A program made the position numbers and the translations under genes. DNA of 43,976 nucleotides from assembly GCF_016411865.1 (NCBI RefSeq), contig NZ_JAEKJA010000030.1, positions 1 through 43,976 of the forward strand. The letters run 5' to 3'. A model generated the notes under the pieces. The model made no database searches. It worked only from the letters and a program-made list of their open reading frames with translations, and was not told the DNA's origin. Positions 33,256 through 41,452 of the stretch are shown in pieces. Origin of the DNA: Acuticoccus mangrovi (lineage in GTDB: Bacteria; Pseudomonadota; Alphaproteobacteria; Rhizobiales; Amorphaceae). Each line of letters opens with the position of its first letter. The stretch's first letter is position 1.

Positions 33256-34281
33256 CTAGGACCTGTGGAGCCCGCGAAACTTCATCGGGGACACGCCCAT
33301 CCAGCGCGTGAAGGCACGGGTGAAATTCGAGTGCTCTTCGTAGCCGAGCGTCAGGGCGATTTCGGAAATGGAGAGTCTGGTTTCGAGCAGCAGCGACACG
33401 GCACGCGTGCGGCGTGTGGCCTCGAGGATCTGCCGGTAGGAGTAGCCCTCTCGCCGAAGCCGACGCTGCAGCCCCTGCAGGCTGAGACCGGCCAGTTGCG
33501 CCGCGCCGTCGATATCGGCGTGGCCGTCGAGCAGGCGCAGCGCGACGACGGCCGACACCGAGCGGACCGCCTCGGGCGCGGTCTCGGGGACGGTTTCCTC
33601 TAGAACATCGTGCAGCTCGACCTGCACGGGACGCGCGTGCGGCAGAACGAGCGGCGGGCGGCGCACGTCCTCTGCCCGAATGGCGAGGGCGATCCCTTGC
33701 CTGTCGAAGTGGACCGGCGTCTGGAGGCGGCGTTCCACCGCCGCGGCGTCGCGATCGTGGCGATAGTTGACCTCGATCCAGGCCGGTGCCCAGTCCTCGC
33801 CCAAGTAATGCTGAGCAAACTTCATCATCGGGTAGATGAGGTGGTCGATATATTGGGCGCGCACCGTCTCGCCCAGCGGGGGGGTCGCGCGCCACAGCCA
33901 CACCGGACCGGAGCGATGGAAGGACCACGTGAACCCGCGCTGGTGCGACCAACTCGTCGCGCACACACGCACGATCGCCTCCCGCAGAGTCGGCGCCTGC
34001 AGGCTGTGCCTCATCCAGTTGCCGTAGCCGAGGTGCGTCATGCGCTCCCCGATATCGAGGCCGAACGTGCGGGACCCGAGCTGGTGTGCGGCGCGCTCGA
34101 ACAGCTCGGCCATCGCCCGGATCGGGATCGGCCTATCCGGCTCGGCCTCGAGCGCGAGCGGCAGCTGGGTCGATTGAAAGGTCCTGATGAGGGCCGCCTC
34201 GCCGGCGCGCTCCTCCAGAAACGACGGGAGAGAACCGAAGCCGCGCGCACGCGCCAGAGGCACGACGGCGAGCTTCGTCAT
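33256..34281 (-). CDS. AraC-family regulator, paralogue of the 29780 gene, divergent from the sulfatase
   Basis: 341 aa from the ATG at 34281, which has GGAGGT six bases upstream; a longer in-frame ORF to 34443 lacks support. Domain order is the same as in its paralogue: effector domain beginning RARGFGSLPSFLEERAG, then the AraC domain with LSLQGLQRRLRREGYSYRQI and LGYEEHSNFTRAFTRWMG. The first half of the C-terminal domain is especially alike (VVALRLLDGHADIDGAAQ). It is transcribed away from the sulfatase gene across a 430-base AT-rich spacer, the usual layout for a local activator, so it probably controls the sulfatase. Confidence 0.89.
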   Translation of the reverse strand: MTKLAVVPLARARGFGSLPSFLEERAGEAALIRTFQSTQLPLALEAEPDRPIPIRAMAELFERAAHQLGSRTFGLDIGERMTHLGYGNWMRHSLQAPTLREAIVRVCATSWSHQRGFTWSFHRSGPVWLWRATPPLGETVRAQYIDHLIYPMMKFAQHYLGEDWAPAWIEVNYRHDRDAAAVERRLQTPVHFDRQGIALAIRAEDVRRPPLVLPHARPVQVELHDVLEETVPETAPEAVRSVSAVVALRLLDGHADIDGAAQLAGLSLQGLQRRLRREGYSYRQILEATRRTRAVSLLLETRLSISEIALTLGYEEHSNFTRAFTRWMGVSPMKFRGLHRS

Positions 34282-34711
34282 CGGCGGACCTCCAAGTGAC
34301 GCAAAATGACTAACCGAAACACGGAAGGTCGGGCCATAGAGGAGCTGTCCGTAGCTTGGAAACGAGGCGGCAATCTTGCGGTAGGAGGTCCCTACCCGAG
34401 AGCTGACCGCAAAGCAACATCGCATATACGAACTTGCTGACAAGCAAAGGTATGACAGTTTTGCGATTTGCCAAAATATAGTTTAGGCGCTCGATCTAAA
34501 TATTTGCTCAGGAGAGTTCTTATTTGGCGTATATATAGTATATAAATATTGGAATAGAGACGCAAAGATTGTGTTTGGTCGGCATGTGCGACGCATCACT
34601 CGATGTATGCCTTCCGTGTTCTCGTCACTGTCGTGTCGCGTGAATTCCCCCCGAACCCTGTCAAGTATGCCGCTCGTTCCAGATCCCGGGGGCGAGCGTA
34701 AGGAGGACGAT
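34282..34711. promoter_or_regulatory. AT-rich divergent promoter region between araC-type regulator and sulfatase
   Basis: This is the lowest-GC stretch in the window; 34450-34560 is mostly A/T, with a run TATATATAGTATATAAATAT at about 34529-34549. It carries AraC half-site candidates. CAGTTTTGCG at 34457-34466 (plus) resembles CATTTTGCG on the minus strand at about 34308-34300, and GCCAAA at about 34470 is inverted relative to TTTGGC at 34523. No single -35/-10 pair stands out. Confidence 0.5.
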
Positions 34712-36535
34712 ATGCCTTGTGGGACGTTACGAGAGAGCCGGTCGCCCCGACCGATTCCTGTTGCAGGTGCGACCCGGCGCGCGAGAGGGGCCGCGATCGC
34801 GCTCTCGCTCGCCGTCTTGGTGCCCGGGGCGGTCCACGCCCAGGAGGCATCCAATCCGCGGGGCTCGATGACCGGGCCGACCTCGGCGAAGGGGTACGAC
34901 TATCCGGGCTTCTCGCTCCACATGAAGGACGTGAAGCCGGCGGACAACATGTACCCGGTGCTGCAGCGGCCGGAGCAGGACAAGGCGGCGGCGGAGAAGC
35001 TGTCGGCGTTCGAGGCGAAGGCCGGCAAGAAGCCCAACATCATGATCTTCCTGCTCGATGACGTGGGCTGGATGGATCCGGGCTTCAACGGTGGCGGCGT
35101 CGCCGTCGGCAATGCCACGCCGAACATGGACGAGCTGGCGCAGGACGGTCTGCTGTTGACGTCGGCGTACTCCACGCCGTCCTGCTCGCCGAGCCGGGCG
35201 ACCATCCACACCGGCCAGAACCCGCTGCATCACGGCATCCTGCGTCCGCCGATGTACGGCGAGGCCGGGGGTCTCGACGGCGCGACGACGCTGCCGAAGC
35301 TCCTGAAGGCCGAGGGCTACGTGACCCAGGGGGTCGGCAAGTGGCACATGGGCGAGAACAAGGGCTCGCTGCCGCAGAACGTGGGCTATGACGACTATGT
35401 CGGCTTCCTCGGCGTCTCGGACATGTACACCGAGTGGCGCGACGTCTATCTGAACCCGGAAATCGCCCTCTCGCCCTCTCGCTTCAAGATGATGGAAGAG
35501 GACGAGTTCAACCATACGGAGGTGCATTGCAGCATCGCCGATACGGAAAAGTGCGAAAGCGGCCGGTTGATCGATCTTGATTACATCAAGGATCTCGATC
35601 AGCACTGGAAGGATGTGAGTCTCGATTTCATCGAGAAGCAGAAGGACAGCGACAAGCCGTTCTTCCTCTATCATGCCACGCGCGGCTGCCACTTCGACAA
35701 CTATCCGAGTGACGACTACGCCGGCAAGTCGGCCGCCCACACCGTGTACAGCGATTGCATGGTCGAGATGGACGACATCTTCGGTGCCCTCGTCGATAAG
35801 CTGAAGGAGACCGGCCAGCTGGACAACACGCTGATCCTGCTGACGTCGGACAATGGTCCCGAGTGCGAGATCCCGCCGCATGGGCGCACCCCCTTCCGCG
35901 GCTGCAAGGGCACGAACTGGGAAGGCGGCGTGCGGGTTCCCACCTTCGCCTACTGGAACGGGATGATCGCCCCCCGCCGGTCGGACGGCCTGTTCGACTT
36001 CGCGGACATCCTGCCGACCGTCATGTCCCTCAGCGGTGTGAAGGGGGCCGACCTCGCCAAGCTCTTCGACGCGAAGACCTATATCGACGGCGTGGATCAG
36101 GCCTCGTTCCTCCTGGCCGACAAGGGTGAATCGAACCGCCGCAGCCGCCCCTATACGATCAACCAGTATTTCGGCGCGCTCCGCATCGACGAGTTCAAGT
36201 ACATGTTCACCGGCGAGATCGAGGACTCGATCGTGCAGAAGGGGAGCTGGGGCGGCTTCAGCGGCAGCCTGTTCCACGATACCGGCGGCGCCGTGCTGTT
36301 CAACCTGTATGAAAGCCCGCAGGAAGACGTCAACATCGGCGTCCGGCACATCCCGGCGACGGTGCCGCTCATCGGGGCGACGGGCGCCTACATGAGCGAG
36401 CTGATGAAGTACCCGCCGCAGTTCAAGATCGGCTTCGTGGGCAACAACCCGGCGATGTACAACCTCGCGCCGGAAGCCCGCGGGGCGATGCAGAAGATGC
36501 TCGAGGAGAACGGCGTCGGGCGGCCGACCCCCTAA
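34712..36535 (+). CDS. Secreted type I sulfatase (formylglycine-dependent arylsulfatase family)
   Basis: 607 aa. An N-terminal signal sequence has a basic start and the hydrophobic segment AIALSLAVLVPGAVHA, with cleavage likely before QEASNP (about residue 48). The sulfatase signature is C158-S-P-S-R, with Cys158 being the residue converted to formylglycine. LLDDVGWMDPG supplies metal-binding aspartates, and GKWHMGE and TSDNGPE are further active-site motifs. AAGGAGG lies upstream of the ATG. The enzyme hydrolyses a sulfate ester in the periplasm. No maturation enzyme (FGE or anaerobic SME) and no sulfate transporter is encoded nearby. The substrate is unknown. Confidence 0.93.
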   Translation: MPCGTLRESRSPRPIPVAGATRRARGAAIALSLAVLVPGAVHAQEASNPRGSMTGPTSAKGYDYPGFSLHMKDVKPADNMYPVLQRPEQDKAAAEKLSAFEAKAGKKPNIMIFLLDDVGWMDPGFNGGGVAVGNATPNMDELAQDGLLLTSAYSTPSCSPSRATIHTGQNPLHHGILRPPMYGEAGGLDGATTLPKLLKAEGYVTQGVGKWHMGENKGSLPQNVGYDDYVGFLGVSDMYTEWRDVYLNPEIALSPSRFKMMEEDEFNHTEVHCSIADTEKCESGRLIDLDYIKDLDQHWKDVSLDFIEKQKDSDKPFFLYHATRGCHFDNYPSDDYAGKSAAHTVYSDCMVEMDDIFGALVDKLKETGQLDNTLILLTSDNGPECEIPPHGRTPFRGCKGTNWEGGVRVPTFAYWNGMIAPRRSDGLFDFADILPTVMSLSGVKGADLAKLFDAKTYIDGVDQASFLLADKGESNRRSRPYTINQYFGALRIDEFKYMFTGEIEDSIVQKGSWGGFSGSLFHDTGGAVLFNLYESPQEDVNIGVRHIPATVPLIGATGAYMSELMKYPPQFKIGFVGNNPAMYNLAPEARGAMQKMLEENGVGRPTP

Positions 36536-36557
36536 CCGACGAGGCCCAAGCGAAAAG

Positions 36558-36597
36558 GGCGGGAAGAGCGGACCCCTTCGGGCCGGTTCTTCCCGCC
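36558..36597 (+). terminator. Terminator after the sulfatase gene
   Basis: A perfect 10-bp stem GGCGGGAAGA (36558-36567) with TCTTCCCGCC (36588-36597), with a loop that can itself fold around CCCCTTCGGG. It starts 22 bases after the stop. Confidence 0.75.
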
Positions 36598-37001
36598 TTG
36601 CTTGGGAGGGCGGCTCGGTGCCCGTGATGCCGAGATTGAGAAACGAAGGCGCCGTCCATCGGCTCGCCGGTCAGGCGACGTCGGGGGGCGGCGCCTTTCG
36701 CGTTCGGCGCCGAGGCGGCGATCGCGCCGGACGACGTCCCCGCCATCTGTCGCTTCGATCCCGACGGCGGGTCCGGGTCCCCCGTAGAGGCGGTGGGCTC
36801 TCTTATGGCTATGGATAGGTCGATCGCCGCGGCCCGCGTCGATCTCAGGCCGTGCTCATTTGTCTTTCGACGCGCAGTGATGGTGAGCTGCAGCGTCACA
36901 ATGGTTCTTTCCGTGCGTGCGGCGACAGTCAGAACGCGCGTCTGCTCGTCCGTAGTTCGGACTCGCGCTACGTGGCGTGAGCGAGACTCAGTGCATGAAG
37001 C
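36598..37001. other. Spacer upstream of the class V aminotransferase, no gene recognised
   Basis: About 400 bases with GC-rich inverted repeats, for example AAGGCGCCG (36646-36654) with CGGCGCCTT (36689-36697), a possible second terminator. Open frames here lack start signals and look like composition artefacts. Confidence 0.45.
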
Positions 37002-37031
37002 GGTTTCATCGTCGGCAGCATTGGTATACCA
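37002..37031 (+). promoter_or_regulatory. Extended -10 promoter overlapped by a GntR-type palindrome
   Basis: A perfect 10-base palindrome TGGTATACCA (37022-37031) contains an extended -10 (TG-G-TATACC, 37022-37030). A weak -35 (GGTTTC, 37002-37007) lies upstream. The palindrome has the form of FCD/FadR-type GntR operators. A repressor bound here would block RNA polymerase. The FCD regulator encoded at 38317-38991, convergent with this gene, is the best candidate. Confidence 0.5.
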
Positions 37032-37074
37032 GTGGCATGTTGGTTCGCCGCCGAACGGTGGAGCGGAGAGTTTG

Positions 37075-38304
37075 ATGGATATGTCTGGCCCGGAGCCCTG
37101 GTGGATTGCCGCGAGGGGCGAACCGCCTCGCGACCTCGTGAGTTTTCGTCGTGGATTTCCGGCGATGCAACGCGGGGCCTATCTCAACACGGCGTCCTCC
37201 GGCATCGTTTCGCGTGTGGCTGCCGATCGCGCCCAGAGAGTGATCGAGGCGATCTGCCTCGGTGAATTCAGCAAGGAAGAGTCCACGCCGACCCTGCGGT
37301 CCGCACGGCAGCGCTTCGCCAGCCTCATCGGGGCCGAGGCCGGCCAGATCGGCGTGGTGAAGAACGTCTCGGACGGGCTGAACGCGGTCGCGACCGCCGT
37401 GCCGCCGCGCGGCGAACGGGACAACGTCGTGGTGTGCGCCGATCTCGAGCACCCGAACAACATCTATCTCTGGCAGAAGATGCGCCGGCACGGCGTGGAC
37501 GTCCGCGAGGTCACGGCCCGTGCCGGCGTGATCCCGGCGGACGAGCTGATCGCCGCGATCGATCAGGACACCCGCATCGTCACGGCCTCGTCGGTGACGT
37601 TCACGCCGGGCTTCCGCCTCGACCTCGAGCGGGTCGGTCGGGCGGCGCGGGCGAATGGCGCCTTCTTCCTCGTGGATGCGGTCCAGAGCTGCGGCGTGCT
37701 GAGCCACGATCTTGCCGCCGAGAACATCGACGCGCTCGTCACGTCGACGACGAAATATCTCCTTGGCACGGCGGGTCTCGGCTTCGTCGCGGTCGCGCCG
37801 GACTGGATCAACCGGCTCGAGCCCGTCTACGTCTCGCGCTACGGTGTCGAGCGCGGTTCCGGGCACGAGTCGGAGATCGAGGGCGGGGACTTCATCTTCA
37901 GCCACAACGCCACCCGCTTCGAGGTCGGCAACTACAACTGGCCCGCCATCGCGGCGATCGACTCGGCGGTCGAGGCGCTCCTCTCCGTGGGGCCCGAGCG
38001 GATCGAACGGCACGCGGTCGCGCTCGCCGATGCGCTGCGGAACGGGTTTGTCGCGCTCGGCCTGCCGGTGAACGCGCCGGCGGAGCCCGCTCTGCGCAGC
38101 CCGATGGTGACGCTGGGGACGCTCGGCGCCGGCGATGCGTACGCGAGCGCGGATGGGATGCTGAACCGGCTCGCCGATGCGCTGCGTGAGGCGGGCGTGC
38201 GCTTCTCGATCCGTCGCGGCCTCGTCCGCTTCGGTCTGCACGGCTTCAACGACGAGACGGACGTCGCCCATGTCCTGGACGTCGCTCGGCGGGCGATCGG
38301 GTGA
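37075..38304 (+). CDS. Class V PLP-dependent aminotransferase family protein
   Basis: 409 aa from the ATG at 37075, with GGAGCGGAGAG upstream. It shows the fold-type I class V pattern: N-terminal YLNTASSGI, cofactor-contact VKNVSDGLNAVA, HPNN (90s-120s), DAVQSCG for the pyridine nitrogen aspartate, and Schiff-base Lys227 in STTKYLLGTAGLGF. The family includes cysteine desulfurases, isopenicillin N epimerase-like proteins, serine-glyoxylate and 2-aminoethylphosphonate transaminases. No cysteine-desulfurase active-site loop is evident. Specificity is open; it may supply or remove an amino group for the ureido-compound pathway on the other strand. Confidence 0.85.
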   Translation: MDMSGPEPWWIAARGEPPRDLVSFRRGFPAMQRGAYLNTASSGIVSRVAADRAQRVIEAICLGEFSKEESTPTLRSARQRFASLIGAEAGQIGVVKNVSDGLNAVATAVPPRGERDNVVVCADLEHPNNIYLWQKMRRHGVDVREVTARAGVIPADELIAAIDQDTRIVTASSVTFTPGFRLDLERVGRAARANGAFFLVDAVQSCGVLSHDLAAENIDALVTSTTKYLLGTAGLGFVAVAPDWINRLEPVYVSRYGVERGSGHESEIEGGDFIFSHNATRFEVGNYNWPAIAAIDSAVEALLSVGPERIERHAVALADALRNGFVALGLPVNAPAEPALRSPMVTLGTLGAGDAYASADGMLNRLADALREAGVRFSIRRGLVRFGLHGFNDETDVAHVLDVARRAIG

Positions 38305-38316
38305 GCTGCGGGCGCC

Positions 38317-38991
38317 TCAGCCCAGCCGCTGGGCGCCCACGCGACTGAAGATTTGCACGCCGGCCGAGATGGCGTTCGAGAGGTGGTCGTAGACCGCTTG
38401 CTGGGCCGCCGCCGGATCGCGATCGAGCACGGCGACGAGGATGGCGAAATGCTCGCCGATCGTCGCGTGAATGCGGCTGTGGTCGTGGTCCCGCGTCAGC
38501 CGCATCGTCAGCTCGATCTGATCCCGCAGCGTTTCGTGAAAGGCGAGGAGGCGGTCGTTGTGGGCGGCGGCGACGAGCTCGTTGTGGAACTCCGTGCCGG
38601 TGTCCTGAATGGTCCGCAGCGGGACGTTGCCGGCGTTCGCGAGCAGGTCCTCGAACTGCGGTTTGAAGGCCGCGAGGGCCGGCGATGGCCCGCGCTGGGC
38701 GGCGAGGTAGGCGGCGATCCCCTCGATCCCCATGCGCACCTCGTAGAGCTCGCGGAGCTGGTGCAGGCTGAGGGTGCGCAGGAACGTGCCGCGTCCGGGT
38801 ATGATCATGACGAGGCCGTCCCGGTTGAGCGCTTTCAGAGCCTCGCGGACCGGCGTCCGGCCGAGGCCCAGCCGCTCGGACAGGCCGCGCTCGCTGATCG
38901 GCTCGTCGGGCGCAAGTCCACCTGCGAGGATGAGCGCCCGCAACTCCTCGTAGGCCTTTCGGGCGAGCGGGGCCGTCGCTTGTTGGGTCAT
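38317..38991 (-). CDS. GntR-family regulator, FCD subfamily
   Basis: 224 aa. The winged helix at about 10-75 has LSERLGLGRTPVREALKAL and the wing PGRGTFLRT. The FCD domain follows, with FHNELVAAAHNDRL and IGEHFAILVAVLDRD supplying the usual metal/ligand residues. It lies at the end of the minus-strand operon and converges with the aminotransferase gene (13 bases between stops). A perfect palindrome 73 bases upstream of its start (39064-39075) may be its own operator. Confidence 0.9.
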   Translation of the reverse strand: MTQQATAPLARKAYEELRALILAGGLAPDEPISERGLSERLGLGRTPVREALKALNRDGLVMIIPGRGTFLRTLSLHQLRELYEVRMGIEGIAAYLAAQRGPSPALAAFKPQFEDLLANAGNVPLRTIQDTGTEFHNELVAAAHNDRLLAFHETLRDQIELTMRLTRDHDHSRIHATIGEHFAILVAVLDRDPAAAQQAVYDHLSNAISAGVQIFSRVGAQRLG

Positions 38992-39063
38992 CGACCTGCC
39001 GTTTCCTTACTGTCTTCGGTGCGTCGAAGCGCCGACGAATCGGCCGTCTCAGCGCCGGGGATC

Positions 39064-39075
39064 GTCTACGTAGAC
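39064..39075. promoter_or_regulatory. Perfect 12-base palindrome upstream of the FCD regulator
   Basis: GTCTACGTAGAC lies in the 128-base gap between the cyclodeaminase-family stop and the regulator start. It is long enough to be a homodimer site and is positioned for autoregulation. Confidence 0.5.
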
Positions 39076-39119
39076 CGAGGATGCGTGACTTGTCATGGCG
39101 CGAGGCTCACCGCGGGGCG

Positions 39120-40097
39120 TCAGTCGAGCGAGACGGAACGCCCGGCACCCGCACTTTCGGCCCGTCTCCGGCAGATCTCGGCCAGCGCGAGATCGGCGAT
39201 CGCGAGGCCCTGGACGACGGCGAGCACGCGCTCCGTGGCGGTGCGGCGACCGCGGGCGGGATCCGCGAGCACCTCGCCGAGCGAAGCTGAAAGGCGCGCC
39301 TGGAGCGCATCGGGCGTCGTTTCACCGCGACGAACCCAAGCCGAGATCGACCCCAACGTGGTCGCGTAGCCGAGGTCGTCGACGACGAAGCGATCGGCGG
39401 CGGCAAGCAGCGCCGCCGGCAGCTCGTGGTTCTCGCCCATGCCGATGACCGTCATGCCCGGCCGGAATGCGAGGGGGTCGAGCACCGGCTCATCCGCGGT
39501 GGAGAGAGCGATCACGACGTCGGCGTCCGCCACGGCTTCGGGGATCGACGCGGCGGTGACGCCCTCGCCGGCGGCATCGGCCGCGGCGGTCGCGCTCGAC
39601 AGGCGGCGGGACGCGACGGTCAGTCGGCCGTCCGGAAAGACCTCGCGAAAGCCGGCGGCGAGGCAGGTGCCGATCCGGCCTGCGCCGATCAGCGCAACCC
39701 TGGGAGCCGCGACCCCGCTCAGCAGTCTTGCCGCGAGGAGACCGCTCGCGGCGGTGCGGAGGCGGTGGATGTGGGTCTGCGCGACGAGGGCGAGGGGACG
39801 GGCCGTGGTGGGATCCAGCATGTAGCACCAGTGGTGCTCCCCGCCGGCACCGTCCCGGCCGACATCGCCGATCATCCTGAAGCCGAGCGCGCGGAGCGTC
39901 GGGACGGAGCCGCCCTTCACCTTGAAGTGGGTGTCCGTCTCCTGCGGGCCGCTGAGGAACATCGCCGCGGGGTTGGACAGCGAAGCGACACCTCCGGCGA
40001 GATCGGAGAGGGCGATGCGGCACGCCTCGACGGCGTCCCCCATGGTGGCGAGGCGGGCGGTGGTCGCCTCGCTGATCACCGTCAAGGTTGCGGGCAT
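39120..40097 (-). CDS. Ornithine cyclodeaminase / mu-crystallin family protein
   Basis: 325 aa. The substrate side has THFKVKGGSVP and the HIHRLRTAASGLLAARLL segment. The NAD(P)-binding motif is GAGRIGTCL, followed by ASRRLSSA and ALSTADEPVLDP. Members are ornithine cyclodeaminases, alanine dehydrogenases, ketimine reductases and opine-type dehydrogenases, so this is a dehydrogenase or cyclodeaminase of an amino/imino acid. The ATG at 40097 has AGGAG seven bases upstream; an ATG at 40112 overlapping the previous stop (ATGA) is the alternative. It follows the M20 hydrolase directly, suggesting that it acts on the amino acid released. Confidence 0.87.
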   Translation of the reverse strand: MPATLTVISEATTARLATMGDAVEACRIALSDLAGGVASLSNPAAMFLSGPQETDTHFKVKGGSVPTLRALGFRMIGDVGRDGAGGEHHWCYMLDPTTARPLALVAQTHIHRLRTAASGLLAARLLSGVAAPRVALIGAGRIGTCLAAGFREVFPDGRLTVASRRLSSATAAADAAGEGVTAASIPEAVADADVVIALSTADEPVLDPLAFRPGMTVIGMGENHELPAALLAAADRFVVDDLGYATTLGSISAWVRRGETTPDALQARLSASLGEVLADPARGRRTATERVLAVVQGLAIADLALAEICRRRAESAGAGRSVSLD

Positions 40098-40108
40098 GGC
40101 GTCGCTCC

Positions 40109-41452
40109 TCATGCCGCCACCGTCCCGGCGTCGGCCGCCGCCTGGGCGCGGTCGAGGCGGACGATCGCGAGCGCCAGCACCTTCACGGCCTCGGCGAAGT
40201 CCTCGAGCGCCATCGCCTCGTCGGGATTGTGGCTGCCGTTCGGATTGCGCACGAAGATCATCCCCGCGGGCACGCCGGCGTTGGCGAAGTCGCCGGCATC
40301 GTGGCCGCCGCCGCTCGCGATCTCCATGGTGCGGATGCCGAGCGCATCCGCCGCCGCGGTGGTGGCGGCGCGCACCGAGGCTGCCATCGGCGCCGGCGTC
40401 ACCCGGGAGAAGCGGCCCAGATCGAAGGTGACGCCGCGCCGGGCGCCGATCTCCGCGGCGAGCTTCGGCAGGAACGCCTCCATGATGTCGAGCGTGTCGG
40501 TCTCGTGGCTGCGCACGTCGATGCAGAAGTCCATTCGCCCCGGCACCTTGTTGTGGCTGTGCTGGGCGATGTCGGTGTGGACCTTGCCGAAGGTGAGCAC
40601 CATGTCGCGACCCTCGGCTTCGAGCTCGATCCACATCGCCTCGGCGCGCGACAGGAACTCGGCGACGGCGAGCGCCGCGTCGTGTCGCATTCCGCGGGGA
40701 ACCGCGCCGGAATGGGCCGTCTCGCCGATGCAGCACGCCGCGCGGGCCCGCAGGTTGCCGCGGATGCCGGTGACGAGGCCGACGCCGATCTCCTCGTACA
40801 CGAGCACCGGCCCCTGCTCGATGTGGACCTCGAGGAAGGCGGCAACGTCCGCGGGCGCGAAGGTCGCGGTGCCGGCGCGGATCGCGGCGACGTCGCAGCC
40901 GAGGTCGGTCATGTGCTCGCCGAGAGTGCGTCCGCTGTCGAAGCGGCGCGAGGAGTCGAGCTCGTCGGCCGGGAGGAGGCCGATCGCGGCGCGCGAGCCG
41001 ATATGGTGGGTGGAGAACCAGGCGCTCTCCTCGCCCCGCATGCCGATGACGGTGAGGTCGTTCGCCAGCGTGACGTCGGCGCGACGGAGCGCGGCGGCGG
41101 CGAGCCAGCCGGCGACGACCCCGGCGAGCCCGTCGAAGTTTCCGCCCATCGGGACCGAATCGAGGTGCGAGCCGGTGACGATCCCCGCTCCCTTCGGCGC
41201 CGCCCCAGGCGCCGTGATGATGCAGTTGGCCGCGGCATCGGTGCCGACGACGAGGCCGTGACGGGTCGCCGCCTCCGCAACGCGGCGGAAGGCGATGGTC
41301 TCGCCTTCGCCGTAAGAGGGGCGGGTGATGCCGATCTCCGGGTCGGCGGTCTCGCGGGCGAGAGTGGCGAAGAGGTCCGCCGCCTCAGGCATCAGGGCAT
41401 CGACGGCGGCGGCGATGGCGCTGTCATGAAGCGACATGGCGGGGCTTGTCAC
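40109..41452 (-). CDS. M20-family Zn-dependent amidohydrolase (N-carbamoyl-amino acid / allantoate hydrolase type)
   Basis: 447 aa. The di-zinc motifs of the carbamoylase/ureidohydrolase branch are present: TGSHLDSVPMGGNFDG (H96, D107), GMRGEES (E141, E142), EVHIEQGPVL, the GETAHSGAVPRGMRHDA dimerisation-domain segment, and SHNPDEAM near the C-terminus. It hydrolyses N-carbamoyl amino acids, allantoate or ureidoglycine to the amino acid, CO2 and ammonia. The GTG at 41452 overlaps the previous stop (GTGA); the ATG at 41437 is possible. With a PuuE-like enzyme upstream, a cyclic ureide or ureido-acid pathway is likely. Confidence 0.92.
   Translation of the reverse strand: MTSPAMSLHDSAIAAAVDALMPEAADLFATLARETADPEIGITRPSYGEGETIAFRRVAEAATRHGLVVGTDAAANCIITAPGAAPKGAGIVTGSHLDSVPMGGNFDGLAGVVAGWLAAAALRRADVTLANDLTVIGMRGEESAWFSTHHIGSRAAIGLLPADELDSSRRFDSGRTLGEHMTDLGCDVAAIRAGTATFAPADVAAFLEVHIEQGPVLVYEEIGVGLVTGIRGNLRARAACCIGETAHSGAVPRGMRHDAALAVAEFLSRAEAMWIELEAEGRDMVLTFGKVHTDIAQHSHNKVPGRMDFCIDVRSHETDTLDIMEAFLPKLAAEIGARRGVTFDLGRFSRVTPAPMAASVRAATTAAADALGIRTMEIASGGGHDAGDFANAGVPAGMIFVRNPNGSHNPDEAMALEDFAEAVKVLALAIVRLDRAQAAADAGTVAA

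Noticed and set aside
36423-36899. Minus-strand ORF after the sulfatase
   Set aside because: It overlaps the sulfatase 3' end and its terminator hairpin and has low-complexity Arg/Ser/Pro composition.
37075-38304. Cysteine desulfurase (IscS/SufS)
   Set aside because: No active-site cysteine loop is evident and there is no Isc/Suf context, so only the class V family call is kept.
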